Positions 50,033-58,733 of a stretch of DNA of 64,000 bases are shown here, one piece after another. Location of the stretch: the NCBI GenBank assembly GCA_002415085.1, contig DIBV01000006.1, positions 440,684-504,683 on the forward strand, in the 5' to 3' direction. The first letter of the stretch is position 1; every line of letters starts with the position of its first letter. Source of the stretch: Arsukibacterium sp. UBA5043. Its GTDB lineage: Bacteria; Pseudomonadota; Gammaproteobacteria; Enterobacterales; Alteromonadaceae. The notes under the pieces are model-generated. The model saw only the letters and a program-made list of their open reading frames with translations. It was not told the DNA's origin and did no database searches. A program made the translations under genes and the position numbers.

Positions 50033-50075
50033 GGGCGTTTATTGGGCAAGCGTTAGCTTGGCTTTAACAACGCCC
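50033..50075. repeat. Long imperfect hairpin after the PEP-CTERM-like gene
   Basis: GGGCGTT at 50033 pairs with AACGCCC at 50069-50075, and inside them CAAGC-GTTA-GCTTG forms a second stem. No T run follows. It may be a factor-dependent terminator or a repeat. It superficially resembles an integron attC site (see rejected items). The rest of the gap to 50258 shows no gene. Confidence 0.45.
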
Positions 50076-50258
50076 TAGTGGCAACCAACATTCTATTATC
50101 TGCACACATGCAAATTGGTCCTCAGTAAAATCTCCCCGCGAAAGAAATAGGCACGATAATAGCAACTGGTTCGCCCTTCGATTATGCTGTTATTTGTCGA
50201 CCAATAGAAAACGCCTGACCAAGGCAGCCCAAAGAAGTAACCCTAATAAGGATCGAAC

Positions 50259-50474
50259 ATGAAAGCTGAACGAGATATCGAAAAAACCTATCCCAACAAC
50301 GAATTTGTAGAAAAGCTGCGGCGTTTAGCGGATGCCATTGAAAAGGGTGAAAAGTTCGAGATCCAGATAGCAGGCGAGCGTGTTTATGTGCCGGTACGCG
50401 CCGTGTTTAGTATTGAACATGAGCGCGACGGTGATAGTGAGGAAATTGAGTTTCAGATTAAGTGGACTAACTAA
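50259..50474 (+). CDS. Amphi-Trp domain protein
   Basis: A 71-residue cytosolic acidic protein matching the amphi-Trp family in length and layout: a helical first half (EFVEKLRRLADAIEKGEKF), then strands VYVPVRAVFSIEHER and EEIEFQIKW ending in the family's conserved Trp. The family is of unknown function. AAGGA lies before the ATG. The ABC transporter operon starts 31 bases downstream on the same strand, so it may be the first gene of that transcript, though its role in export is unclear. Confidence 0.8.
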   Translation: MKAERDIEKTYPNNEFVEKLRRLADAIEKGEKFEIQIAGERVYVPVRAVFSIEHERDGDSEEIEFQIKWTN

Positions 50475-50505
50475 GTAGTTGTAGTAGGTACAACAAGGAT
50501 TTGCA

Positions 50506-51162
50506 GTGATAAGCGTGACCGATTTATGCTTCCGTCGACAAGATGGCGATCAAGTTCACACTTTGTTTGATGGCTTTAGTTTTAACATCGCAGCGCAAGA
50601 GCAAGTTGCCTTGCTTGGCGACAGTGGCTCGGGTAAGACGACCTTACTGCATTTATTAGCTGGCCAGCTCAGCCCGGATAGTGGTCAAATTGAGGTCAAT
50701 GGCGAGCTTATTTCTGCTTACAACGAGCAACAGCTCGCCCATTATCGCCGTAAAATAGGGCTTATTTTTCAGCATTATCAATTGCTTGAATGTCTCAGTG
50801 TTAAACAAAACATTTTATTTCAATATAAGCTTAACTTCCCCCGGCAAACCCCTGCAGAGCTGGACACACTGGTTGAACAACTTGGGTTAAGCAACAAGCT
50901 AAATAAATTACCCAGCCAACTTTCAGGGGGCGAGCAACAACGCGTTGGTATTGCCAGAGCGTTGCTTAATCAACCAAAACTGATTTTAGCCGATGAACCC
51001 ACCGGCAATCTTGATCAGGCCCGCTCGCACCAGGTCGTCGAAATGCTGACAACTTTGTGTAAAGAACGCCAAATTAACCTGGTTATGGTGACGCACTCAC
51101 AACAGTTAACCCGCTATTTTGATAGCGTAAAAGTGTTGGCTAACGGCCAGTTTAATGACTGA
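50506..51162 (+). CDS. ABC exporter ATP-binding protein (AttE/LolD type)
   Basis: A 218-residue ATPase with Walker A GDSGSGKT (38-45), Q-loop Gln89, signature LSGGEQQ (139-145), Walker B/D-loop LILADEPTGNLD (159-170) and the switch His in MVTHSQQ. The sequence groups with the MacB/LolD/FtsE class, which works mechanically with FtsX-like permeases. It begins with GTG, supported by AAGGAT. The permease gene overlaps its end by 8 bases. By gene order (ATPase, permease, AttH protein) it belongs to the AttEFGH exporters named after Agrobacterium. Confidence 0.95.
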   Translation: MISVTDLCFRRQDGDQVHTLFDGFSFNIAAQEQVALLGDSGSGKTTLLHLLAGQLSPDSGQIEVNGELISAYNEQQLAHYRRKIGLIFQHYQLLECLSVKQNILFQYKLNFPRQTPAELDTLVEQLGLSNKLNKLPSQLSGGEQQRVGIARALLNQPKLILADEPTGNLDQARSHQVVEMLTTLCKERQINLVMVTHSQQLTRYFDSVKVLANGQFND

Positions 51163-53569
51163 AATTAAGCTCATTTTAACCACGCATGTTGCCTATTTCC
51201 GACGTCATCTCTGGTTACTATTATTGTTTATCGTTGGCTTGAGTTTAGGCAGCGCATTACTTACCGCCATTGCCGGGCTTAACCAGGAAGCCAAAAATCG
51301 TCACCAGAAGTCTTCGGCGCTTACCGAGGCGGCAGTCAGTCATATTGCAAAACCGCCAATGGGCCAGCAATATATCGACGGTAAAGTATGGATAGCGCTG
51401 CGCCAGCAGGGCATCACTAACGCCCAACCGGTTTTACGCGGCAAGCTAACCTTGGCTTCCGGCAAAACCCTGTTTCTGCAAGGCATAGATAGCCTGATTT
51501 GGCTGACCCAACAGGTACCGGTAAGCGCCCCTCAATCAGATAATAATAGCGATGCAGGTTTTGCTTTTGACTCCATCATGATAGACCGCAAAACGGGCGC
51601 CAGATTAGCGCTTAATGGCAACACGCTGCAGCTTGCCCATAGCCCGCATACCCCTAAGTTTAGTCTGGTGGATGACATTGGCATCTGGTCGATTACCGAT
51701 ATTGCTTATGCGGATATGCTGCTTCAGGCTAACGGCCAAATCAGCTTTATCGAATTCGTTGGCCTGACGCCCGGGCAAATCCCCAAAATCGAAACCATTC
51801 TGGCTTATGATGCAAGATTAGTTGCCGCTCAGGAGCAGGATTTTGATGCCTTATCTGAGGCTTTCTTTTTTAACCTCGCCGCACTGGCATTGCTTGGCTA
51901 CATTGTGGCGGCTTTTTTAAGTTTTAACGCCATTAAGCTTGCTATTGCTGGTCGGAAAAAGCTCCTTACGCAGTTTACTATTTTAGGCTGTTCGCCCCAG
52001 GCCATTCGCATAGCTATCGTTATCGAGTTTACCTTAATGAGCTTTTTAACGGCGCTACTGGGCAGCATGTTGGGGTTTGTTATTGCCAATGCCCTGGTGC
52101 TTGATATCAACCGTACCCTGGTGGGGCTTTATCAACTGGAACAAGCGCTTACTATCAGCTGGCAATGGCAAACTCTGGCGCTGGGTTTTGTGGTCAATAT
52201 CGCCACTATGGTACTAATGCTACTGACCCAAAATCTGTTAGCCCAAAATCTACTGACCCCAAAAAACAGTCTGCAAAATAACAGTCGCTTAGTCTTTTAC
52301 TCAGTTTTAGCTGCTGTCATGGCGGCCATTGGCTACTTTTATTTCAATGCTCAATCGGAATTCGAGGCACTGTTACTTTGTTTCTTTATTATCTTGCTGT
52401 TTGTGCTGATCACACCAACATGTCTGCAACGCTTACTTAGCTGCAACAACCCGTTCGGGGATCCGCTGTGGCAATGGTTGTATGCTGACAGTAAATTGCA
52501 GTTGCAAGAGTTGCGGATTGCCATAGTGGCCATTTTGGTAGCGCTTGGCAGTGCCATTGGCATGCAGATTATGGTTAAAAGCTTTAGTACCACCCTTAAT
52601 GCTCATCTGGAACAACAATTAAGCGCAGACATATATATTCAGGTCGAACAGTATCAGCCGGATCTTCGGGCACGTCTGAAGGCAGATCCTGTCATCAAGC
52701 AGGTTGGCATCTATATGGCTGCCGATGGTTATGTAAATCAAATACCTGCAACGCTTGCTAGTTTTGGTACAGGATATCAGGCTTTTTCCCACATTAATCT
52801 GACTTCTGGTGACGCGGTTAATGCCGGACACTTTGCCAACAATGGCTGTATTGCTAACGAGCAAGCCCGCATCAAATATAAGCACCAGGTAGGTGACATA
52901 GTGGCGTTTCACCAAAACCAGCATACCTTTGAATGTCGGATCTCGGCTTTTGCCTACGATTATGGTAACACGGCTTTAAGCCTTATTACCGAGGAACAAA
53001 CACTGCGAGCGAGCCCATTGCACTGGCAAGTGTATGGTTTGTCGGTCACGTTAAATGAGCAGATCACAGTAGCGCAACTGACCGAGCGACTGATTAACGA
53101 TTACCAGATTGATAGCAGCTATATCACTGAGAACAAACGCTTTAAAGAAATCGCCAACAGGCTATTTAACGACACGTTTAAGGTCACAAAAGTATTGAAT
53201 GGCTTTATTCTCGCCATTGCCTTAGTCAGCCTCTGTATCAGCCTGCTGAGCTTAAGTGCCCAGCATGCAAAGCAACTGGCCGCTTTAAATAATTTAGGGG
53301 TCGATGCCACTCAGTTGCAAAAACTAAAGTTGGTGCAAACAACCCTGTTAGTGGGTTTTACCTGCCTGTTCGCCTTGCCATTAGGCTTCGCCCTTGGGTT
53401 TGCGTTACTAAAATTTGTGATGCCTATCGCATTTGGCTGGACTATCCATTTGCATGCAGACCTGCCAGCGCTGTTAAGTACCTGTGTGTTATTGCTGGTC
53501 GCTGCTATGGTATGCGCCTATCTGCCCGTTAAGCAACTTACCGCCAGTTTGCATCCAAAAAGGCATTAA
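51155..53569 (+). CDS. FtsX-like ABC permease, AttF and AttG in one chain
   Basis: An 804-residue membrane protein with two FtsX units. Each has one leading helix (LLLLFIVGLSLGSALLTAIA near 20), an extracytoplasmic domain and a three-helix bundle (about 225-390 and 660-800); helices linking the halves lie around 370-470. Two FtsX units in one chain suggests fusion of the two permeases (AttF, AttG) of the four-gene Att system. It overlaps the ATPase gene by 8 bases and is followed after 3 bases by the AttH-like gene, so the three are strictly cotranscribed. The substrate is probably a lipid or envelope molecule, by family analogy. Confidence 0.92.
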   Translation: MTEIKLILTTHVAYFRRHLWLLLLFIVGLSLGSALLTAIAGLNQEAKNRHQKSSALTEAAVSHIAKPPMGQQYIDGKVWIALRQQGITNAQPVLRGKLTLASGKTLFLQGIDSLIWLTQQVPVSAPQSDNNSDAGFAFDSIMIDRKTGARLALNGNTLQLAHSPHTPKFSLVDDIGIWSITDIAYADMLLQANGQISFIEFVGLTPGQIPKIETILAYDARLVAAQEQDFDALSEAFFFNLAALALLGYIVAAFLSFNAIKLAIAGRKKLLTQFTILGCSPQAIRIAIVIEFTLMSFLTALLGSMLGFVIANALVLDINRTLVGLYQLEQALTISWQWQTLALGFVVNIATMVLMLLTQNLLAQNLLTPKNSLQNNSRLVFYSVLAAVMAAIGYFYFNAQSEFEALLLCFFIILLFVLITPTCLQRLLSCNNPFGDPLWQWLYADSKLQLQELRIAIVAILVALGSAIGMQIMVKSFSTTLNAHLEQQLSADIYIQVEQYQPDLRARLKADPVIKQVGIYMAADGYVNQIPATLASFGTGYQAFSHINLTSGDAVNAGHFANNGCIANEQARIKYKHQVGDIVAFHQNQHTFECRISAFAYDYGNTALSLITEEQTLRASPLHWQVYGLSVTLNEQITVAQLTERLINDYQIDSSYITENKRFKEIANRLFNDTFKVTKVLNGFILAIALVSLCISLLSLSAQHAKQLAALNNLGVDATQLQKLKLVQTTLLVGFTCLFALPLGFALGFALLKFVMPIAFGWTIHLHADLPALLSTCVLLLVAAMVCAYLPVKQLTASLHPKRH

Positions 53570-53572
53570 CCG

Positions 53573-54634
53573 ATGATTAAATACGCTTTTCTGATCGTCT
53601 TCATGTTACTTTTAACGGTATTGCTGTTGGGCTATGAACCTGCAGCAACGTCAAAAAGCTCGCAAGCATTGCAAACAGTAAGTGGTGAGCCGGTCGACAA
53701 AAAAACGGGGCTGGTTTTTCCGCAAGATCATGGCCCTCACCCCGAGCAAGGCATTGAATGGTGGTATATCACCGCGAACCTCACTGCAGACACTGGTGAA
53801 ACATTCGGTGTGCAGTGGACGTTATTCAGAACACAGCTGCCTTTACCTTTTGCATCAGCCTGGTGGGACAACCAGCTTTATTTTGCCCATTTTGCGCTGC
53901 AACAGCAGCAAACCCATATAGCGTTTGAACGCTTTGCCCGCAGAGGACAAGCCGCGATTTCAGCAGGCCCGTTCTCAGCGCAGTTAGATGATTGGTCGTT
54001 AAAAAGCACACAGCAAGACTTTTTACCGCTACAACTGCAAGCTGAGCAGGACGGCTATGCAATTGATCTGTCGCTCGGTAATAGCCCACTTACTTTGCAT
54101 GGTGAAAATGGCTATAGCCAGAAAACAGCGAGCGGCCATGCGTCTTATTATTTCAGCTATCCGTTTTTAGAAACCAGCGGCACGGTTACGTTTAATGGCA
54201 AACAATACAAGGTGTCGGGTAATGCGTGGTATGACAGAGAATGGTCGGCAAGTTTACTGGATAAAAGTCAACTCGGCTGGGATTGGTTTAGCCTGGTTAG
54301 TGAACAGCACCCCAAACAAGGCTTAATGTTATTTTGTATCCGCGATGCAAAGCAACATTATGACTACTGCAGTGGTACCCGGATTGCCGCAAATGGCGAG
54401 GCAACTCAAATCTCCCGGCAAGAGATCAATGTAATCGTTTTAGACCATATCACGATCGATGGCACAGAATATCCAAGTCAATGGAAAATTGAACTGGCTG
54501 ACGCAACACCTATTCTGATTGAAACCATCACCAAAGATTCTTTAAATAGGCTGTCGACCCAATATTGGGAAGGTCGGGTAAAAGCAACCAACGGATTTAA
54601 CGGTACGGGCTATGCGGAATTAGCCGGCTATTAG
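53573..54634 (+). CDS. AttH/CrtC-like lipocalin-fold secreted protein
   Basis: A 353-residue protein anchored or exported by an N-terminal hydrophobic stretch (FLIVFMLLLTVLLLGYEPA). The rest is the AttH domain, distantly related to carotenoid 1,2-hydratase (CrtC): PQDHGPHPEQGIEWWYITAN, FGVQWTLFRT, HASYYFSYPF, GNAWYDREWSASLL and LGWDWFSLV are the family blocks. It likely receives or modifies what the ABC transporter pushes out of the membrane. Carotenoid chemistry is not implied. Third gene of the operon, 3 bases after the permease. Confidence 0.93.
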   Translation: MIKYAFLIVFMLLLTVLLLGYEPAATSKSSQALQTVSGEPVDKKTGLVFPQDHGPHPEQGIEWWYITANLTADTGETFGVQWTLFRTQLPLPFASAWWDNQLYFAHFALQQQQTHIAFERFARRGQAAISAGPFSAQLDDWSLKSTQQDFLPLQLQAEQDGYAIDLSLGNSPLTLHGENGYSQKTASGHASYYFSYPFLETSGTVTFNGKQYKVSGNAWYDREWSASLLDKSQLGWDWFSLVSEQHPKQGLMLFCIRDAKQHYDYCSGTRIAANGEATQISRQEINVIVLDHITIDGTEYPSQWKIELADATPILIETITKDSLNRLSTQYWEGRVKATNGFNGTGYAELAGY

Positions 54635-54688
54635 CCGTGTTTGCAATATTCTTCCGGTTCAGCTGTTAGTATTACGCCAACGCTTTCA

Positions 54689-56173
54689 TTAGTTCTCGCA
54701 GCTTTCCCAGCTTATACCATCAATAGTGCATTGCTTTATGTAAGTACCATCGGCTTGATACACCTCGCGGTACCATTCCATTTCGTTATTTATCACGCCT
54801 TTGTATTCAAGCAGCCGATAGTCTCCCGTATCGTCTGTGCGACGTTTATACCAGTATGTGTATAGCCCTTCAGCTACCGGATCTTCAAATTTGTATGGCA
54901 AGGCAGAGAAGACGGCAATCATCTCGGAAAACTGCAATTGTTGGGCTTTACCTCGCAGGTCTACCCAGTCAGCCAATGCTGTATAACTGGGGTCATTCAG
55001 GCTTACGGTAAAACGGGAGTCAAAAGACACGCCATTTTCGGTATAATCGACACCGAAATTTCGTTCAACACCGTCGCTAAAGCTGTCGGGCTGACAGTCA
55101 TCCAGTGTATCGGCAAAGGCCTCTGCACCACTGTTCGACAACGTATAGCGGGTCTCTTCTTGCTGAATGCTGACACTTTCTACCAGTGAACACAGGTAGC
55201 TTCCCTGGTTATTGTGGTCCCATTCTACGCCTGTCCATTGGCTGCGCAGCTGGCCGTTGCCCCAGGGTTCACTTGTAACGTTGCGGCGGGAATAAACAGC
55301 CAGCTCTTGTGATAACTCATCATTCATCCGCACCATTTCGGATATGAAACCCGACGTTAACCAAACCGATACTTGTCGAAACCAGTTATCTCTGTATTTA
55401 AAGTCTGGCTGCACATCTGGCTCGAAATGTTTGTATTGCGCAAATTCAACCCGCGAAAAAACGGCGTCAGGATAGGCGGCTTCAAGTTGCGCTTTGTATG
55501 CATAACCTGCTTTTAACCCTTTAACAATCGATAAGGCCAGCGTATGAGTTTGCTGATCGTTGTTGTCGATATAGTCTGAGAAAATGGTTTCAGTAGACAA
55601 ATTATAGCGGCGCACGGTGTTGGCCAGTGCGTCGAGCAGTTTGTCTTTTACTTGCTGGCGCAGCGTCGCATTATTTTTTAAATCATCACAAGACACCGGC
55701 TCATTATTAACGGCATTCAAGTCTGCTTGCAGGTAGTCAGCCAATACGGTGGTCAGGGGGGTAATAGTAAAAATGTCTGCATCAGCCAACGGAATTACCC
55801 CTTCCAAACGGGGTGGTCGCACCATTTGATAAGCTTCAGTTACCGGCCCGGTATCTTCATCTATGGCGCCGAGAGGTACATCGACAATAAGGCTGGCATA
55901 ATTAACACAGCTGCGTTGTTGTTCAGTTAATTCCAGTGAGTAGCTTCCGGCAGCACTGGATACCGCTGAAGGCTCAAAGGTGTCGAGCTCGCCGTTACCA
56001 TTAATGTCCAGCCAAACTGTCGCCCCGGATACATAGCCATCAATAACCTTACCGTTCAGCGAGAAAAGGGGGGCTGACTTCCCTCCCATTTGCACGGTGT
56101 CACTACTGCCTGTGCAGCCACCAAGCGTTAACAGACTTAGCACTAACAATCCTTTACCGGGAAACAACGACAT
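54689..56173 (-). CDS. Surface lipoprotein with calcium-loop (EF-hand/dockerin-like) repeat
   Basis: A 494-residue protein with a lipoprotein signal (lipobox LGGC). Residues about 38-80 form a small beta domain with a calcium loop (VSGATVWLDINGNGELD), a pattern common in proteins secreted by marine gammaproteobacteria. Next is ADADIFTITPLTTVLADYL, a stretch common in the same kind of lipoproteins. The remaining 300 residues are unlike anything I recognise and end in KQCTIDGISWESCEN, with two Cys that may pair. No partner gene points to a function; it converges with the AttH gene. Confidence 0.78.
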   Translation of the reverse strand: MSLFPGKGLLVLSLLTLGGCTGSSDTVQMGGKSAPLFSLNGKVIDGYVSGATVWLDINGNGELDTFEPSAVSSAAGSYSLELTEQQRSCVNYASLIVDVPLGAIDEDTGPVTEAYQMVRPPRLEGVIPLADADIFTITPLTTVLADYLQADLNAVNNEPVSCDDLKNNATLRQQVKDKLLDALANTVRRYNLSTETIFSDYIDNNDQQTHTLALSIVKGLKAGYAYKAQLEAAYPDAVFSRVEFAQYKHFEPDVQPDFKYRDNWFRQVSVWLTSGFISEMVRMNDELSQELAVYSRRNVTSEPWGNGQLRSQWTGVEWDHNNQGSYLCSLVESVSIQQEETRYTLSNSGAEAFADTLDDCQPDSFSDGVERNFGVDYTENGVSFDSRFTVSLNDPSYTALADWVDLRGKAQQLQFSEMIAVFSALPYKFEDPVAEGLYTYWYKRRTDDTGDYRLLEYKGVINNEMEWYREVYQADGTYIKQCTIDGISWESCEN

Positions 56174-56443
56174 ACTGCATAACCTTAAAGATGTATTCAG
56201 AAAAATCAGGTGAGAAACAAAACAGAAACATAAGTTTCTATTGCACCAGGTCTGACTTTCACAAAGAACGTTGAAATTTTTCTATTAGTATCATGCACAT
56301 TGTGCAGCTTGCAAGGGCGAAACGGCATGGTTAGTGTAAGATTTTGTTACAATACTGAGCAGTGTTTACGATGATTTACCGCCAATTCGTGCTAGATTTT
56401 TCACTGATGATACGTGACTGGCGGCTATCGCTTTGAGGAAATA

Positions 56444-57256
56444 ATGATAAACAAGCTAACCTTTAGCGCTGTCGCAGCGCTGCTGCTTTTTGCTGCAACT
56501 TATTTTTATAGTCCGCAAACTCTGGCAGCATCAGAAAACATGCTTATAGATAAAATGTCTGACCAGGCTTATGTTTTGCGGTTTTCAGATTCATGGACAA
56601 ATATCGGTTTACTAAATACAGAGCAGGGGGTGGTGTTAATTGATCCGGCCGCAGGAACCGCCAATCTGGAACAATTAAGCCAATTTATCGCTGCTACCTT
56701 TCCGCATACGGCATGCTTTGTGTTAAACACCCATGGTCATCCTGACCATACCAGCGGCAACGATTATTTTCAGTCTAAAGGCTGCGCGCTTATCGACAAT
56801 GTTGACAACTTTGAGGAGCTTCAGGCGCTTCGGTTCAGTTCCCACACCGGTAACGACCAGGTGTTTTATCACAAGCAAAGCAATAGCATTTTTGTCGGCG
56901 ACATCTATGAAACCAGAGGTAAAGCCATTCCTTCATTCTGGTCTGGCGGTCTGGCGGGGCTTAACCGCGCTGTGGCAGGCATTGAGTCGCTTGGCGATAA
57001 CTCGGCAGTTGTTATTCCAGGGCACGGCGCGCCGGCAACTAAAGAAAAATTAGCGTTATTCAGAACAAACACCGCAGCCTGGGTAGCCAGAGTACAAGCG
57101 CTTAACGATGATAACATGGTCGCCAGCGACATCAGCAAAGATGAGCAAATCAGAAGTATTTATGAAAAATTCAATGTCAATGACGAGCAGCCATACATAG
57201 CAGAGCAGGCGCTTATCAGATTTATCGAAAGAACATTGGACACATTTGAGCAATAA
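56444..57256 (+). CDS. Secreted metallo-beta-lactamase fold hydrolase
   Basis: A 270-residue protein. A signal peptide (residues 1-29) precedes an MBL fold with complete metal motif NTHGHPDHTSGN (His97, His99, Asp101, His102), Asp153 in VGDIYE and His194 in PGHGAP. It resembles periplasmic subclass B-like or quinoprotein-relay-like MBL proteins in general; beta-lactamase activity should not be assumed. ATG at 56444 with GAGG upstream is preferred over 56414. The 270-base gap upstream includes a small hairpin (AGAAAC-ATAA-GTTTCT) near the divergent lipoprotein gene. Confidence 0.88.
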   Translation: MINKLTFSAVAALLLFAATYFYSPQTLAASENMLIDKMSDQAYVLRFSDSWTNIGLLNTEQGVVLIDPAAGTANLEQLSQFIAATFPHTACFVLNTHGHPDHTSGNDYFQSKGCALIDNVDNFEELQALRFSSHTGNDQVFYHKQSNSIFVGDIYETRGKAIPSFWSGGLAGLNRAVAGIESLGDNSAVVIPGHGAPATKEKLALFRTNTAAWVARVQALNDDNMVASDISKDEQIRSIYEKFNVNDEQPYIAEQALIRFIERTLDTFEQ

Positions 57257-57289
57257 ATGTAACCAAGGAGCACCTACAAGGAGCAGTCG

Positions 57290-57943
57290 ATGAAGGCCTG
57301 GTTTTTAGTTTTATTCGCTGCAGTTGCTCCGGCTTGTGTGGCAACTGTCCATACCGACGTGCCAACGTCCCCCGAGCCGGCAAAGACCTATGTGATTTAC
57401 CTGCATGGCCGGATCATTGAAAACGCCGGCCCTCGCCCTACCGATCCGCGTTTCGGGCTTTACGACTACCCGGCCGTACTGGAGGCGCTCGCTTCCCGAG
57501 GGGCAGTAGTTATTTCGGCACAGCGCCCGCCAGATACTGATATGGACGCTTACGCTGGTATTGTTGTCACGCAAATCGAAGAATTGATAGATCGTGGCGT
57601 CCCGCCTGAAAACATAGTAGTTGCCGGCTTCTCGAAAGGCGGTGGCATCGCAATACGGGTTTCCAGTGTTCTGCGACGGCCGCAAGTTCGCTTTGTGCTG
57701 CTGGCGGCTTGCCCGCAAGGTCCAATTCCAACACAACTGCGACTAACCGGTCATGTGCTATCGATCTACGAGACGAGTGATAGATTAGCGGGGAGTTGCA
57801 AACCTCTTGCGGAGCAATCCGAGCAGCCGCAGTCGTTCAACGAGATCAAAATAGCCACCGGCAAGTTGCATGGAGCGTTCTATCTGCCGCTCGTTGAATG
57901 GGTTGAGCCACTACTGGATTGGGTTCACCGAGCCAGCGACTAA
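57290..57943 (+). CDS. Exported alpha/beta-hydrolase family protein
   Basis: A 217-residue protein with an N-terminal signal-like stretch (MKAWFLVLFAAVAPACVA); a Cys at the end could make it a lipoprotein, but the APAC box is poor. The hydrolase fold is visible in YVIYLHGRIIENAG (oxyanion region), AGFSKGGGIAIRVS (nucleophile Ser), SIYETSDRL (acid) and KLHGAFYLP (His). The substrate is unknown. AGGAG lies before the ATG, which is 33 bases after the MBL gene; the two may be cotranscribed. Confidence 0.8.
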   Translation: MKAWFLVLFAAVAPACVATVHTDVPTSPEPAKTYVIYLHGRIIENAGPRPTDPRFGLYDYPAVLEALASRGAVVISAQRPPDTDMDAYAGIVVTQIEELIDRGVPPENIVVAGFSKGGGIAIRVSSVLRRPQVRFVLLAACPQGPIPTQLRLTGHVLSIYETSDRLAGSCKPLAEQSEQPQSFNEIKIATGKLHGAFYLPLVEWVEPLLDWVHRASD

Positions 57944-58054
57944 CTTAGTTAAAACCAGTTTGGTATGAGTTTTGCTCCCTATTCGTTGAAGCTGGTGAAT
58001 TCTCCCCTTTTTTCGGGGTATTCATGCACATTTTTCCATCAAAGGAGAAAAACT

Positions 58055-58588
58055 ATGAAATATATTCAAAAACTCGCCCTTCCTGCACTTATTGCCAGTT
58101 TAATGGCTGGCTCTGCAGTAGCAGCAGAGGGATTATACTCGATGGACAAGCTTGAAGATGCTGAGGTATTTGACAGCACCGGTGAAGAAATTGGTGAGGT
58201 CGAGAATATCGTGATGGGTAACGGTATGTCCGTCCATTCATTAGTTATTGAGACTGGCGAAATACTGGGCCTTGGCGGCAGAGAAGTTGTCGTTCAACGT
58301 GGCGATTTTACCGTTGTGCCAGAGTCGGGCAAAAAAGGCTTTAGCAACGTGGAGTATGAAGTGCATTTGGAAATGACCCAGGACCAGTTAAAACAACGGC
58401 CTGAATATAGTGAGGACTGGTGGAACCAAACCAGTGCTTCGCTGCAACAGACCTGGCAGGAAACCAAGCGTGTTAGCGAAAGCGCCTGGGAGAATACCAA
58501 AGAAGCCACTGCTTCGGCCTGGTATGAGTTAGAGGAAGGGGCAGAGGAGTTAGGTGACGACATGGACGATGCGACTAACCATAATTAA
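58055..58588 (+). CDS. Exported PRC-barrel domain protein
   Basis: A 177-residue protein. The ATG at 58055 (AAGGAG upstream) begins a signal peptide ending AVAAEG; the frame from 57965 is longer but unsupported. Residues about 28-85 are a PRC-barrel (MDKLEDAEVFDSTGEEIGEV, GLGGREVVVQRGDFTVVP), a small beta barrel that in exported proteins often binds partners or photosynthetic or stress factors. The C-terminal third is helical and acidic, with repeated Trp-x-x-Thr/Ser pattern (WQETKRVSESAWENTKEATA). It is likely periplasmic and stress-related by family habit. A strong bidirectional terminator follows. Confidence 0.85.
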   Translation: MKYIQKLALPALIASLMAGSAVAAEGLYSMDKLEDAEVFDSTGEEIGEVENIVMGNGMSVHSLVIETGEILGLGGREVVVQRGDFTVVPESGKKGFSNVEYEVHLEMTQDQLKQRPEYSEDWWNQTSASLQQTWQETKRVSESAWENTKEATASAWYELEEGAEELGDDMDDATNHN

Positions 58589-58663
58589 CTCCTGCTGGTG
58601 TTATGCAACTTGTGTTGTGTAACTCGCAGAATGAAACGGTTTACCGTTATTCGGTGACTAAAT

Positions 58664-58703
58664 AAAAAAGAGGGTTACAGCAGCGCTGTAACCCTCTTTT
58701 TTT
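58664..58703. terminator. Bidirectional intrinsic terminator
   Basis: A-tract, GAGGGTTACAG, CAGCG loop, CTGTAACCCTC, seven T. Perfect 11-bp stem between the converging PRC-barrel and prolyl oligopeptidase genes; it has T tracts in both directions. Confidence 0.95.
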
Positions 58704-58733
58704 CAGAGCCGTCCTATAGCTAATTTATAGTTA

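Noticed and set aside
50033-50075. attC-like integron recombination site
   Set aside because: It contains CAAGCGTTAG and paired ends, but lacks proper RYYYAAC and GTTRRRY core sites in the right places, and there is no cassette array or integrase.
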